A stretch of 64,000 nt of DNA from Cervus elaphus (taxonomy: Eukaryota > Chordata > Mammalia > Artiodactyla > Cervidae), in NCBI RefSeq assembly GCF_910594005.1, contig NC_057831.1, forward strand, positions 46,024,001 through 46,088,000, in the 5' to 3' direction. The notes under the pieces were generated by a model, which saw only the letters and a list, made by a program, of their open reading frames with translations, was not told the DNA's origin and made no database searches. Of the stretch, positions 42,742 through 54,320 are shown in pieces; the stretch's first letter is position 1; each line of letters begins with the position of its first letter. A program made the position numbers and the translations under genes.

Positions 42742-43890
42742 AAGTTTGGTTGACTAGGGCAGAAAAGAGAATCAGTAGAAGGATATTCTGTTTCCAACAG
42801 AAATGATGGAAGATTTAGGCAGCAAGTTTTAAAAAGTGGCAGGAACCCGGGTTAGCAGAAACACAGCCATGACCACATCTCAGGAATTTTCTGGCAAGTG
42901 TATAATTGCCACTGTGACCACTGGGTTAAAAACTGCTATTTCTGCTTTGAATATTGTTTCCACATCTTTGTATCATCATCTAGATGGGATAATTGAGTTC
43001 CAAAACTCTGGGCCAGGAACAGCTGCTAAAGAAGCAGGGGATCAGGAAGAAGTATCGCTTTGAATAGAAAGGGAGTGGTGAACAGATTCTGGGTAGCCAA
43101 AAGTAATGAACATCCACTCCATCAAAACAGTGATACTGGGGTACAGAGGACAGGCATGGTCATGAAGAAGTCTCAGCGTTGGTGATCTCAGAAGCCAGAT
43201 GTTGGCAGGGTTTAGTTCTGAGGTAGAGGGGATTCATCAAGTGTGGAGCAGTAGTAATCAAAACTAAGGGCTTCAAAAAATAAAAGCAAATTACCTTAAG
43301 CAAAAAAATCTATTGCCAAATCAAATGGAAATGGACAAGAATATTTTTGCTTTAAATATGTCCTATCCAGAAATTCAAATAATGTTACTAGAGTCCAGTT
43401 TCATCTTCTCTGAGCAATGCTCTCCTGTGTGTTTACTCTATTCTCAGGCTCTACTGTGAGGTAAACAGTCCTTGGCCCACATTCTTCCAGGTTCTCAATC
43501 AGCAGAGGGTGTACCTCTCTCTGTAAAGTCTTAGTAGAAGTCTACTTATATCTTGTTGGCTTGTACTGGGCAACATTCCCTTCCCTTAACTCATCACTAT
43601 GGTCAGAGAAAAATGATATCTGTTTGGCTAGTCCAGTCACATGCCCACCCCAGAGCTGAAGTAGAGTTAAGTGTACTTGGGCATAAAGACAAAAAGTGAG
43701 GGAGAAACTGGGCCTTCAGAGAGAAATCAGAAGAGGACAGATATATGTCAGCAGCAAAAGCCAGATGTCCAACTGAAATAGGACCCCAGGCAGTGGTGGA
43801 ACATATAGACTAGAAGGTCTAAAATGCAGATAAATGGAGGTCCATCCAAGTGAAGAATCCTAATGAAGACCAAGGAGGTGATGCACAAGA
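42742..43890. other. Unassigned flank
   Basis: No gene or named repeat over 1.1 kb. The 43450-43700 part resembles degraded LTR-type sequence, but no family can be named. Confidence 0.45.
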
Positions 43891-43895
43891 GACTT

Positions 43896-44240
43896 GGGGG
43901 CTTCCCTGCTGGCTCAGTGGTAAAGAATCCACCTACCAATGCAGGAAACACAGGTTCTATCCCCAGTCTGGGAGGATTCCCACACACCGTGGATCAATGA
44001 AACCCACGCACCACAACTACTGAGACTGTGTTCTAGAGTTCGGGAATCACAACTACTGAAGCCCTTGCGCCACAACTACTGAGGTTCACACACCATAGAG
44101 CTGGTGGTCAGCATCAAGAAAAGCCACTGGAATGAGATTCCTGCACATGGCAAGGAAGAGTAGCCTCCGCCTGCCACAACTAGAGAAAAAGACTTCACAG
44201 CAATGAAGATCCAACCCAAATAATAAAAAAATAAATAAAA
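43896..44240 (+). repeat. CHR-type SINE, long form
   Basis: Head GGGGGCTTCCCTGCTGGCTC then repeated CCACAACTACTGAG units and an AAATAAATAAAA tail, the typical long CHR SINE body. Confidence 0.8.
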
Positions 44241-44735
44241 TGGTTAAGAAAAAACAAACAGAAAGGACTTGGGAACTGAATAAGCAGAGAGAATGCTTAT
44301 GGACCAGAGGCTGGCCCAGCGAAGAAGAGCTCCCCCAGGCAAAACACATGCTTATTCGGCAAAACGAATTTCAGACTCCAGCTGCTGGGTGTGAATCAAC
44401 CCAGGGACTTTATGGAAATGAGTGAGCTGTCTCTTGTAGAGCCAGAGAGTCCAGGGCCCAACGCAGTTTACTCAGGAAGTGGGAGGGCAGTGGAGGTATC
44501 TGGGCCAGCAGCAGTAACCCAGACTCCCTCCATCCTTTGGTCATAGTCTTAATTCTCCAAGTATTCCTGCCCTTCTGCTTAATCTTGCTGACATCCCCAT
44601 TTCTCCCTCTCGCCTTATTTCTCTGTAATGAGCATAGCTTGTTTTAGCTCCCAGGCAACCAGAGGAGAATGCGGGAATCAGGTAATGACCTCGGCAGGAC
44701 TCTAGACTTTGATGTCTCCTTGCTCCTTGTAATGG
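44241..44735. other. Unassigned flank
   Basis: Nothing recognised. Confidence 0.5.
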
Positions 44736-44737
44736 AT

Positions 44738-45185
44738 TGAATGCTGCCATCCCTGACCCCAGTCATGTCTACCCAGAACCCCACAGTGTGACCTTATTTG
44801 GAAATGCAGTCTTAGCAGATTCAATTAAGTGAAGATTCTCAGAATGAGATCATCTTGGACTTAAGGTGGGTCGTGCATCCAGTGACAGAAATCCTGATAA
44901 GAAATGCAGAGGATGCAGAGACACAGCCAAGAAGGTGATGTGAAGATGGAGGCAGAGATTGGAGTGATGCATCTTCGGGCTGTGGAAGACCAAGGATTGT
45001 AGGCTACCACGAGGAGCTAGGAGAGCAGAGAGGCCTGGGGCAGATTCTCCCTTCGAACCTTCAGAAGGAACCAAACCTGCCATCACCTTGATTTCAGATT
45101 CCTGAACCCCAGAGCCATGAGAGAACTCATGTCTGCTTTTGCAAGTTACTCAGTTTGTGGTTATTTGTTGTGGCAACCCCAAGCC
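44738..45185 (+). repeat. MLT1 MaLR LTR
   Basis: AGTGTGACCTTATTTGGAAA, GATTCAATTAAGTGAAGATT, GAGATCATCTTGGACTTAAG, GATTGGAGTGATGCATCTTC and GTTACTCAGTTTGTGGTTAT follow the MLT1 consensus in order. Confidence 0.8.
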
Positions 45186-45860
45186 GGTTGGTGGAGTGAG
45201 GCTTGAATCTGGGCCTTATGATGCCCAAATTAAACCTCCTTCCTCTACCTCTTTAGCTTTAGGCTTGTAGGAGGGATTTATGTGGAAGCAGTTGATTAAA
45301 ATGGAGACTGAGGCAGCAGGAAGCAAAATGCCCCTGATACCATCAACCCTGACCACTAGCAACTTCATCATAGACTTACTGGTTCAGTACACTTGTTACC
45401 TAAATTCCAGCCTTCCTTCAAGGCAAAAAAGAGAGAGAGCTGTCTACACAACCTGCTCAACACAATGAAATGGAAAAATTATGTTCATCACTGCAGTTTT
45501 TGCTAGTTCCAGAGGGCTAAATAACAGAATTCTCTAGCTGCCATAGGGATGTTTGCTTGGCACAGGCATAGACAGGGTTAGATGTTTCCGTAGTTGGCTT
45601 TATTGGAGGAAAAAAATTAGTGCGGTGACTCAGAATGTAAAAATCATATTACTTGAAACGATATAAATAGCAGTCAAGGCAAGAATACAATTATCTGCAG
45701 GTGGAATCAGAAAGCAGAGATTCACTGTTGCAGACCAGAATGAGGTTTGTGGTCGTCTGCATTCCTTCCTTTTCCAGACAATTTCACTGACTATTGATCA
45801 ATCAAACACAGTCGACAGCACAGAAATTGACCTCAGTGTATCTAAGAAAATAAGTTGGTG
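45186..45860. other. Unassigned flank
   Basis: Nothing recognised. Confidence 0.5.
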
Positions 45861-45861
45861 T

Positions 45862-46041
45862 CTTCATCCGTGCGGGCTGCTGTAACAGAATGCCATGGTT
45901 GAAGTGTCTTGCAAACAACAGAAATTCATTTCTCACAGTTTTGGAGGCTATGAAGTCCAGGATCAGTGTGCCAGCAGGTTCAGTGTCTGGTGAGAGTCCA
46001 CTTTCTTATTCACAGACAGTTATTTCTCTGTCCTCATATGG
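45862..46041 (-). repeat. MaLR-type LTR end, antisense
   Basis: GGGCTGCTGTAACAGAATGC, a GAAATTCATTTCTCACAG block and GGTGAGAGTCCACTTTC resemble the complement of a MaLR-type LTR. A BovB piece cuts it off. Confidence 0.55.
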
Positions 46042-46210
46042 ATAATTGATGCTTTTGAACTGTTGTTGGAGAAGACTCTTGAGAGTCTCTTGGACTGCAA
46101 GGAGATCTAACCAGTCCATCCTAAAGGAAATCAGTCCTGAATACTAGTTGGAAGGACGGGTGCTAAAGCTGAAACTCCAATACCTTGGCTACCTGATGCA
46201 AAGAACTGTT
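46042..46210 (+). mobile_element. BovB internal fragment
   Basis: TTGATGCTTTTGAACTGTTG, GGACTGCAAGGAGATCTAAC and GCTGAAACTCCAATACCTTG are BovB. The copy lacks the 3' end, unusual for LINE insertions, so the flank may have been rearranged. Confidence 0.8.
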
Positions 46211-46350
46211 CTGATGCACCAGAACCTCTGCTGTTGCTGCCTCTGCGATCTGGAGGCCTGTGCCATCACCTTGCCCAGAGCGGTTCTTTAGAGGCCTCTA
46301 CCCACTCATTACTGGTTTCTAAACTGAAACTTCACATGGATTGGTAGAGT
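46211..46350. other. Unassigned spacer
   Basis: Sequence between the BovB piece and a Bov-tA target site. No identity seen. Confidence 0.4.
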
Positions 46351-46363
46351 CTTGGTCACATGC

Positions 46364-46572
46364 ATGCTAAGTCGCTTCAGTCATGTCCAACTCTTTGCAA
46401 CCCCATGGGCTGTAGCCCAACAAGCTCCTCTGTCCATGGGGATTCTCCAGGCAAGAATACTGGAGTGGGTTGCCATGCCCTCCTCCAAGGATCTTCCCAA
46501 CCCAGGGACTGAACCTGCATCTCCTGCATTGGTAGGCAGATTCTTTACTGCTACCGACACCTGGGAAGCCCC
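46364..46572 (-). repeat. Bov-tA SINE
   Basis: Complete antisense Bov-tA with perfect 13-bp target duplications CTTGGTCACATGC (46351-46363 and 46573-46585). Confidence 0.94.
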
Positions 46573-46656
46573 CTTGGTCACATGCTTGTGCCCTATTGGC
46601 AAAGGCAGCTGAACATTGAGTTTCTGGCTTACAAACAGATAAGGTGGGCACACCCT

Positions 46657-46673
46657 ACACACACACACACACA
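46657..46673. repeat. (AC)n microsatellite
   Basis: Seventeen bases of alternating A and C. Confidence 0.9.
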
Positions 46674-47610
46674 GAGGAAAGATTGTGTCCAAGTTGCTGT
46701 CAGCCAGAAACATAATAAATGTTCACTATAATACTTCATAATAAATTCTTGAAATTACAGAGTTAACGATAAAAAAGGGAGCCCTAGAAAGATTGGAAGA
46801 AGATACAAACAAATATTGAATCTATCTTCGGATGAGGAAGGACTTTTTGAGCATAAAACCAATAGAAGAAATCACAAAGGGACACATCAATAGACTCAAC
46901 TGCTTAAAAATCCAATCCTTACTTCAAGAAATCCGCAAACCACTTGTCTGATCACCCCATGTAGCATTTGCTCCCTTTAAAATATACACATGCAAGACTA
47001 TACTTTGAGAGATCATTTCTATAGTTTGTAAAATATATACATGTGTAAGGCCAAAGGCAACTGAATACAATATGTTTGGAAGGTCATCAGAGATCACACA
47101 GTTTGAGTCCACATGAAACTACTTCTGTCCTCTCAGATTGCCTAAAAACCAGCTCTGGTCTCCTCCAAAGGATGACTTATATCTCTAAGGAAGAAATTTG
47201 GTTTTTCCCAGTCTCTTAAGAATTGCTTTTACATATTTGGAAAGTTTAATTATTTTTATTGTCCAAATTACATTCTGCTTTTTAGAGGTATTTAAGTTAA
47301 TCCACGTCTAGACTCATGAGATTCTTTTAATTAGAAAGAGAAATGACTCAGTAATATTGTCGATGTTCCCTGCAGTTCCCTTAGCTCTGTTTACAAGCTT
47401 AATGTTGGATGTATTATTGTTAAGGTGGAGTGTGACATGGGGTGGGTAAGAGAAATTCTCTTTATTCCTTTTCATTACAACTACTGGAGAATTCTGGGGC
47501 TCAGCTCTGGGGGCTAGCTGGGCCCTGACAGGTGCTTTTTGCTGACAACATGAAATACATGCTTCTTGTTTCTTTGTCAGATTTAAATATACCATTCACG
47601 TGATTGGGAA
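46674..47610. other. Unassigned flank
   Basis: 46760-46930 is A-rich and weakly L1-like (AATAGAAGAAATCACAAAGG). Otherwise nothing. Confidence 0.45.
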
Positions 47611-47612
47611 AA

Positions 47613-47740
47613 TTCCCTGGAGGAGGGCATGGCAACCCATTCCAGTATCCTTGCCTGGAGAATCCCATGGGCAAAGAAGCCTAGCTGGCTATGGCCCATA
47701 GGGTTGCAGAATCAGATACGACTGAAGCGACTGAGCGTGG
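47613..47740 (+). repeat. Bov-A2 monomer
   Basis: GGAGGAGGGCATGGCAACCC to GATACGACTGAAGCGACTGA is one Bov-A unit. Confidence 0.85.
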
Positions 47741-48220
47741 CATGGACGCAAGAAAAATGAGGAAGGGAAGAAGAGCAAATCAGGGTCTCGACACAGAAGT
47801 GCTGACGGATGTGAGGCTGAGGTCTGAGCTTAGAGCAATGCAGATGTGGGGGGCATCTCCCCGCTGCCAGCCAGCTCTCATCACTGTAGGGGAACGGATG
47901 AACAATACCCTACATATGGGAGGGAGATAAAGAAGGGCTAGCTGATCAACGTCACCTTAATTATTGTGGAGTTTGTGATCTAAGATTAAGCAAAAAAGAG
48001 TACTCATAAGCAGATACGAAAACCAGGGTCTATTACCAGCCAGTCCTTCCCATCCTTTGCATTTCTACCCCTGTAAACCTACCCATGTACTCATTTCATC
48101 ACAAAACACAGAAAAAGTCAGAAAACTTCATTCTGGTATTTATATGCCAAGTACTTTGAATAGGTAACAGAAAAATAGTTTTGCTGTTGAACAACACTTA
48201 TTTCAAAATAATAGGTATGA
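47741..48220. other. Unassigned flank
   Basis: Nothing recognised. Confidence 0.5.
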
Positions 48221-48682
48221 CAGATTAAAGATGATGCAAATTGTTATCTGAGCTGGCTCTAGCTTTGACAAGTAGAACGTGGCAGAAGTTTTTACTTAAG
48301 AACTTCCAGGGCTGGGCCTTAAGAAAGCTACAGCTTCTGCTTCCAAGGGTTGAGAATCTTCCCTCTTGGGACCCAATTGCCACACTACAAGAAGACCAAG
48401 CAAGTGGAGAGGCCACACAGAGGAGAACTGGGTCACTCCAGCTCAGCTCCCAGCAGAGAGGCAGCACCCACTGCCATCCATGCGAGTAGATGGTCTTGGA
48501 TATGTCATCCTGCTGATGAAGGTAAGGCCAGGTAAGGCCAGCTGACGCCATGTGGAGAAGAGGAACCACCTGGCTGAGCCCAGCCAACCCAAAGAACCGT
48601 GACAAAGATAATAAATGCATGCTGCTACGTTAACCCAGTGAGTTTTGGGGGTGGTTTTTGCAGCAATAGGCAATCAGAATAG
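48221..48682 (+). repeat. Ancient LTR remnant
   Basis: It ends with GGCTGAGCCCAGCCAACCC, AGATAATAAATGCATGC, a CCAGTGAGTTTTGGGGGTGG block and GCAGCAATAGGCAATCAG, the usual last part of an old mammalian LTR. Family not named. Confidence 0.5.
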
Positions 48683-49190
48683 GGAGTCCTGATAAAATGA
48701 CCGGTGGACCCTTTGTTTGCTGAGCAGGATGTCAGGTTTTCATGTGTGAGTGGAAACTTCAGAGTTGGCTTGGAGCCAAAGTCATATGGTAATAAAAGTT
48801 CGATGAAATTGCTTGGGGTGAGAGATTCTGGAGGGAGAAGGAGTAGGGGCAAAGAAAAGAGAAGAGAAAAAGAGAATGAGAAATAAAGAAAAAGATAAAT
48901 AGAGCGAGATAGATAGAGAGGCTGCAATCACCACCCCACCCTCCATCAGCTCCTCTGGTGGCAGGTTAGCAGAAAAGGGTGCTGGAGAGAGAATAGGTCG
49001 TTTGCTGTGGTGGGTAATACGTAAAGCTCTTCTTCATTGTTCTATGCAATCTTCATCATAGTCTACGTTACTTGAGAATTCTTCTGTGCAAGTGCAACCG
49101 TCAGACACAGTGGCTGCCCGTGGTTACGCTGGAACCGCAGGACAGGAAGGCAGAGGGCAGGGCTCAGACATGAGGCAGCATCTCATCTTG
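48683..49190. other. Unassigned flank
   Basis: Includes a purine-rich GA tract (48825-48920). Nothing else. Confidence 0.5.
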
Positions 49191-49194
49191 TCAG

Positions 49195-49500
49195 CCGCCC
49201 TGTGAGATAGGTATCATTCAATTCATTTGCATTTGAGCAAACATACGCTTTGAGATGTGAAGCGATGTTTCCAGGAAGTGCAGCCTAGAAATGGAGGCAG
49301 TGGGATTCACCTCCAGTTCTCTCTAATACCACTGCTTGAATTCTTTCTGCCTTACCTTATTTGTTTTCTGTACTGCTTTTCATCTTTTACTGTTCAGATA
49401 AACAATATTCAAGACTTAAGTGTTTCATGGGCCTTGTATTCCTTGGTTTTTCAAGCCTTTTGTTCTCTAGAAATGCAATGTCCTACTAGTATTTAAAGGT
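49195..49500 (-). repeat. MIR-like piece (antisense), then unassigned
   Basis: GCCCTGTGAGATAGGTATCA to GTGCAGCCTAGAAATGG (49197-49300) follows the complement of a MIR. The rest is unassigned. Confidence 0.45.
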
Positions 49501-49504
49501 TGTT

Positions 49505-50040
49505 TGAGAGGCTATTGGCCTAATGGTCACATGTATAGATCCTGGAGTCAGATTCTGGGTCTGGGTTCCACCTCTGGGCAGGGTACCTCACAACCAAAAA
49601 AAAAAAAAAAAAAAAAACCAGTGGGGAATCTTTGTACCTTTCTCTCAATTTTGTTGAGAATCTAAAACTGCTCTAAAAGAATAGTCTTCAAAAAATTAAA
49701 CAGTGGTCCTCTCTTGTTGATGAGTTACAAACAAACTTAAGTTTTTCCTCATACTTTTTGGTATTTTCTGATTTTTTTTTTTAAAGGACACTTTGTTCTT
49801 ATTGTATAGAAGCAAGAAAGCCATTGATTCAAAGCTCACCTCCATCACTGACCGACTTTGTGATATTGGGCAAGTTCCTTAACTTTTCTGTGCCTTGTTT
49901 TCAGAGGAGGATGATGGGGTTTTTTTTTTTTTTTAAGCCTTTTTTAGTTTGTAGGCAATTTTCAATGATTTAATGCCTGAGGTTCTTATGGCAGCGCCTT
50001 GCATAAAGAAAATGCTACACAAAGTATTAGTTATTGCTGT
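49505..50040 (+). repeat. MIR pieces around duplicated sequence
   Basis: MIR-like head at 49520-49580 and MIR end at 49815-50040 (ACCGACTTTGTGATATTGGG; GCAGCGCCTTGCATAAAG). Between them lie a 25-base A-run and copy A of a direct duplication. Confidence 0.55.
49575..49823 (+). repeat. Direct duplication, copy A
   Basis: Shares about 230 bases with 50348-50584: CAGTGGGGAATCTTTGTACC, TTTTGTTGAGAATCTAAAAC, CAGTGGTCCTCTCTTGTTG and GAAGCAAGAAAGCCA. The first part resembles an old L1 3' end. Confidence 0.8.
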
Positions 50041-50279
50041 TATGCTACCCACGCCGTCTCAGAGGCTTCTGGAAACTAAATTTTTCCAGTCATTCTGAGG
50101 CATATTGCTGGAATTCTTGGTTTGTGTTGGAGATGAGAGGAGGCAGGATGCCCTCATCTTGCCATGAGCCTGCACTCCCTGCTGAAGTGGTCAGCTTGTC
50201 CCCAGCATGTGGATAGTGAATTCTGTTACAGACAGCAACTGTGGACCAATGACGAGGTCAATTTAAAACTTCCTTCTTC

Positions 50280-50347
50280 TGGGAATTCCTTGGTAGTCCA
50301 GCAGTCAGGACTCAGGGTTTTCACTGCTGTGGGCCCAAGTTCCATCC
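50280..50347 (+). repeat. CHR-like SINE head
   Basis: GGGAATTCCTTGGTAGTCCA to AAGTTCCATCCCTG is a diverged CHR head. Confidence 0.6.
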
Positions 50348-50584
50348 CTGGGCAGGACACTTCCCCCACCCACCTCCCAAAAAACAGTGGGGAATCTTTA
50401 TACCTTTCTCCCAATTTTGTTGAGAACCTAAAACTGCCCTAAAAACAGTCTTCAAAAAATTAATAGTGGCCCTCTCTTGTTGATGAATTACCAAAAAACT
50501 TAACTGTTTCCTCTCTACTTTTCTGTATTTTCTGATGGTTTTTGTATGAACATTTTGCTTTTATTGCATAGAAGCAAGAAAGCC
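50348..50584 (+). repeat. Direct duplication, copy B
   Basis: The second copy, with CAGTGGGGAATCTTTATACC, TTTTGTTGAGAACCTAAAAC and GAAGCAAGAAAGCCA in the same order, clearly diverged by eye. Together with copy A it lies about 770 bases apart. Confidence 0.8.
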
Positions 50585-50900
50585 ACTTCACATTTTTTAC
50601 AAAAGCTTAGAACTCACGATTAACTTGGGATTTATGGACTCACAGAATTCTCACCTTGGTAACAGTCTTTGTTACATTCCCAGCTCAAGCATCCATCCTG
50701 AGCTGACCATGAAAATACCTGCTCCTACCCCTTAATGATGGTCTCTCTAGTGCTGGAAGGCTATAATGATGTTTCTTCCTCATTCTTTGGGGAAAATGAC
50801 ACCAATTTTGTTAGTCTTTTCTCCTAGAGCCAATTTTCCCAGCCCTTTCATCATGTCAACACTTCCAATCGGCAGTCCCACCAAGTATGAAAAATAATTA
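50585..50900. other. Unassigned flank
   Basis: Nothing recognised. It may include the left part of the LTR below. Confidence 0.4.
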
Positions 50901-50902
50901 CA

Positions 50903-51714
50903 TGTTACTGACCTCCATCAAAGCAGGTTGACCACATCCTCCAACAGACATCTGGAGAGTCTGAAATAAAAGCTAACCAGATCACTCGTATGTGAGAAAG
51001 GGATAAATAAGGCATAGTGACTACATGGGCCCCCAGAGGCCTCTGCAATTTCTTACATCGCTATCATGCCTTAAGTTGTTGCTGTACCTCTCATCCAGGG
51101 GCAGACTTTAATTTCTGTTATCATAAGACCTGGGGACCAGAATGCTCCATTGCTACTTGTGAAGGAGGAAACAGACAGAACAGTTTCCAGCTTGAAAGCA
51201 GGACTCCATCATGGGCCGGACTGTGGACTTTGAGCTATGTGCCCTGTATCTATGGAAATGACATATAAACTGGAAAATCAGAGCCCCTGGATGGAAGAGC
51301 CCCAGGGCTCGTACCTAGACTCTCCATCGCCTAAAAGAATACCCTAATTATCTGTGTAACTGAATAGAATCATAAATTCTATTATGCTTATTGGGGTATG
51401 ACCACAGGCCTATTGATAATTGCCCACTATTAACCACCTGGGCTTAAGGCATACAAATCACGGGTTTAAGACACATGAATCACGGGTTAACTTTGATTGT
51501 ATTTCTCTTTTCCTTTGTTCAGGCTAGTTTCAGAGAATTTGGGGAGGTGGGTTTGAGCACATACACTTAGGGTATATAAGTTTTCACAAAAACTGGTCGG
51601 GGTCCTTGGCTAAGAGGAGACTCTGCCTTGGGCCCACCGGTGTAATAAACTGCACTCCACTATCTGCACTGTCCTTCTGAGTGAGTTTGTTTCCTGGAAC
51701 ATGTGGCTACAACA
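50903..51714 (+). mobile_element. Probable ERV solo LTR, left end uncertain
   Basis: The right part has LTR architecture: TATATAA (51583-51589), AATAAA (51644-51649, 61 bases on), and a U5-like end ...GTGGCTACAACA at 51714. A start at TGTTACTG (50903) is only a guess because no matching target duplication was found. No viral gene is attached. Confidence 0.55.
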
Positions 51715-51821
51715 CTTGTTCTGCCATAGTGATAATAATAGCTTCAATGATTATCATTAACAATAACGAAATGACCATATTGATATATTATTGTTATTGT
51801 TGCTACTATGTGTGGGGGCTG

Positions 51822-51945
51822 TGTGTGTATGCTCAGTTGTGTCCAACTCTTTGTGACCCCGTGGACTGCAGCCCACCAGGCTCCTCTGTCCATGGAGTTT
51901 TTCAGGCCAGAATACTGGATTTGTTGGCCATTTCCTACTATCACA
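51822..51945 (-). repeat. Bov-A2 monomer
   Basis: An antisense Bov-A unit (GTGTCCAACTCTTTGTGACC; CAGGCCAGAATACTGGAT). Confidence 0.88.
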
Positions 51946-53375
51946 ATTGATTCTAATTTAATTCTTTGCAATTGTTATGTTCTAAAGAGTTGCTGAAAAC
52001 TTTAAATTAGCTGATACTGAGCCATTGCTCCTAGGAGAAATACAAGGTTCTGTACCTGTAAGCCTCTGTTACAACATTTTCATGAATCAATCAATACATA
52101 CCTTATTTCCTGTATGCTTCTGCTTAAAGACACCTTAGTTAGCATCTATTGTCGATTCATTAGCATTGAACTCCCGGCCAACAGCACCATAATTCATGCC
52201 TGCATGACTCTTATCTCACACATACATTTTCTCTAGAGGGCATAGCGCAGCCTTCTCGCACTTAGGAATCTTAGACATCACTTCACCATTACACATGGGG
52301 ACAATTCTAAACAAACATCACCCCAAAAAGCACAAAAATGAATACATAATGGCACTAAATAGACTGCAGAAAGGCACTTGTTTACAGTATGAGAGCTGAA
52401 ATGAGGAGGCAGAGCATCACCCGGTTCAACCTCAGCTAGAAACGTGAGCACTGAGTTCCTTACTACTTTACAGAGATAGGTACATAGTAGAAGAGCAAAT
52501 AAACATGTTTGTTAAAAAGAATGCCTTTTTCTTATTCTCAATTAGCTCAGAATTTTCCAGGCCCTGGGCATGTACCCTAACACGCAGTAGAAGCTTAATC
52601 AAAATCCCTGGAATACCAAACAGTTGAAATTATCTGAGCTACCTGTTTTTCAAACACATATAATTTTTCAGGGATAGAAGATGCTTTTTACAGTCAAACG
52701 TAAGAGAAGCCACCCAGCAGGTCACAGTAACCCTCAAGCTTGGCTTGCAATTTCATTGAATTAACTGTATATTCAGAGACTGGCTTTAACCCATCAGGAC
52801 CACCCATCTCATTGTGCATGGCAAGCAAACTTAATAGGGCTCCCTTCTTCTGTCAGGACTAAATAATATCCAGACACCCACCAGGATCCAGGTTGGCCAT
52901 TGCAAGCCGGATATATTTTCTTTGTTTTGTTTCAGAGCATATTATCAGTCTCCCCAGAGCACTTTATATTCAGAAAAGATCTTCCCAGAGAGCAGTAGGT
53001 AGCTTTTACAATTCAGCAATGTGCATGCAGTTTGGAGGTGGCTGGATTTGGAGGTGAGTGAAAGGAAGTAAAATCCAAATGTCTTTTTCATTCCAAGCTC
53101 TTAGTTTACCTTAAATCAGCAGCAGGATGGCTGCATCTAACCCCAAGAAACATGAAAGGGTAACTCCAGGTTAAATTTTTAGCAAATTCAAGTCTCTCAT
53201 TAGGGCCTCTCTTCAGAGCTTTTTGTTAATTACAAACATAAGTCTAAAACCGTATTTTTTTGTTTATGTGCAGTTTAGAAGCAGCTTGGCCATTTCTGTT
53301 CTAGAAGAGAATGAAGGCAGAAGATCTTTTTCTTTGAATAGTTAATTTAAGCACAGTGTTTGATACTTTCACAGA
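51946..53375. other. Unassigned, repeat-poor segment
   Basis: A 1.4-kb stretch, unusually free of recognisable repeats for this window. Only short chance frames. It is a candidate for single-copy sequence. Confidence 0.5.
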
Positions 53376-53379
53376 TAAT

Positions 53380-53505
53380 ATTCCACTTAACCTCCACAGT
53401 GACTCTGTAAATTGCATATTATTATTGTTACTACATTTTACTGGTAAAGACACTAAGGTTTAAGCCTGTAATGTAATTTGCCCGCAGCAGTTCAGTAAGT
53501 AATGG
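53380..53505 (-). repeat. MIR-like, antisense
   Basis: ACTTAACCTCCACAGTGACT, TACATTTTACTGGTAAAGAC and TGTAATTTGCCCGCAG fit the complement of a MIR core. Confidence 0.55.
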
Positions 53506-53597
53506 GAGAAATGGAAGGAGAAACAAAGTTTCTGTTCAAAAAAATTTGCACAAAGTGAAACTTGCAAGTTAAGTTTTATTTGGGGCAAAATGAGGAC

Positions 53598-53999
53598 TTG
53601 GACCATAAAGAAAGATGAACACCAAAGATTTGATCCTTTTGAACAGTGGTGTTGGAGAAGACTCTTGAGAATCCCTTGGACTGCAAGGAGATCAAACCAG
53701 TCAATCCTAAAGCAGATCAGTCCTGAATATTCATTGGAAGGACTGATGCTGAAGCTGAAACTCCAATAATTTGGCCACCTGATGCGAAAAACTGACTCAT
53801 TGGAAAGACCCTGATACTGGGAAAGATTGAAGGCAGGAGGAGAAGGGGACAACAGAAGATGAGATGGTTGGATGGCATCATCGACTCTATGGACATGTGT
53901 TTGGGCAAACTCCGGGAGTTGGTGACAGACAGAGAAGCCTGGCGTGCTGCAGTCCAGGGGTCACAGAGAGTTGGACACGACTGAGCAACTAAACTGAAC
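53598..53999 (+). mobile_element. BovB LINE 3' end
   Basis: TTGGACCATAAAGAAAGATG to AACTAAACTGAAC. Flanks TGAGGAC are identical (53591-53597 and 54000-54006). A frame on the reverse strand is not a gene. Confidence 0.9.
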
Positions 54000-54121
54000 T
54001 GAGGACAGCAAGCCTGGGAGATAGCAGCTCAGATAGCTCTGAGGTAAGAGGAGGAGCAAGAATATATAGAAGTTTTATGACAAAGGGCAGATGGTCCGGA
54101 ACATCAAAAGATTACTGTTAG

Positions 54122-54308
54122 GGACTTCTCTGGTGGTCCAGTGGTTAAGAATCCACCGGCCAGTTCTGGGGACGCTGGTTCGATCTCTAGTTGAGGAGCT
54201 AAGATCCTACATGTGGCAGAGCCACTGGAGAGAGCCCGCATGTAGCAGCGAAGAACTGATGTACCACAACAAAGACTCAATGCAGTCAAAAAGTGAAATA
54301 AAATAAAG
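54122..54308 (+). repeat. CHR-type SINE
   Basis: GGACTTCTCTGGTGGTCCAG to a GTGAAATAAAATAAA tail with perfect 12-bp target duplications GATTACTGTTAG (54110-54121 and 54309-54320). Confidence 0.9.
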
Positions 54309-54320
54309 GATTACTGTTAG

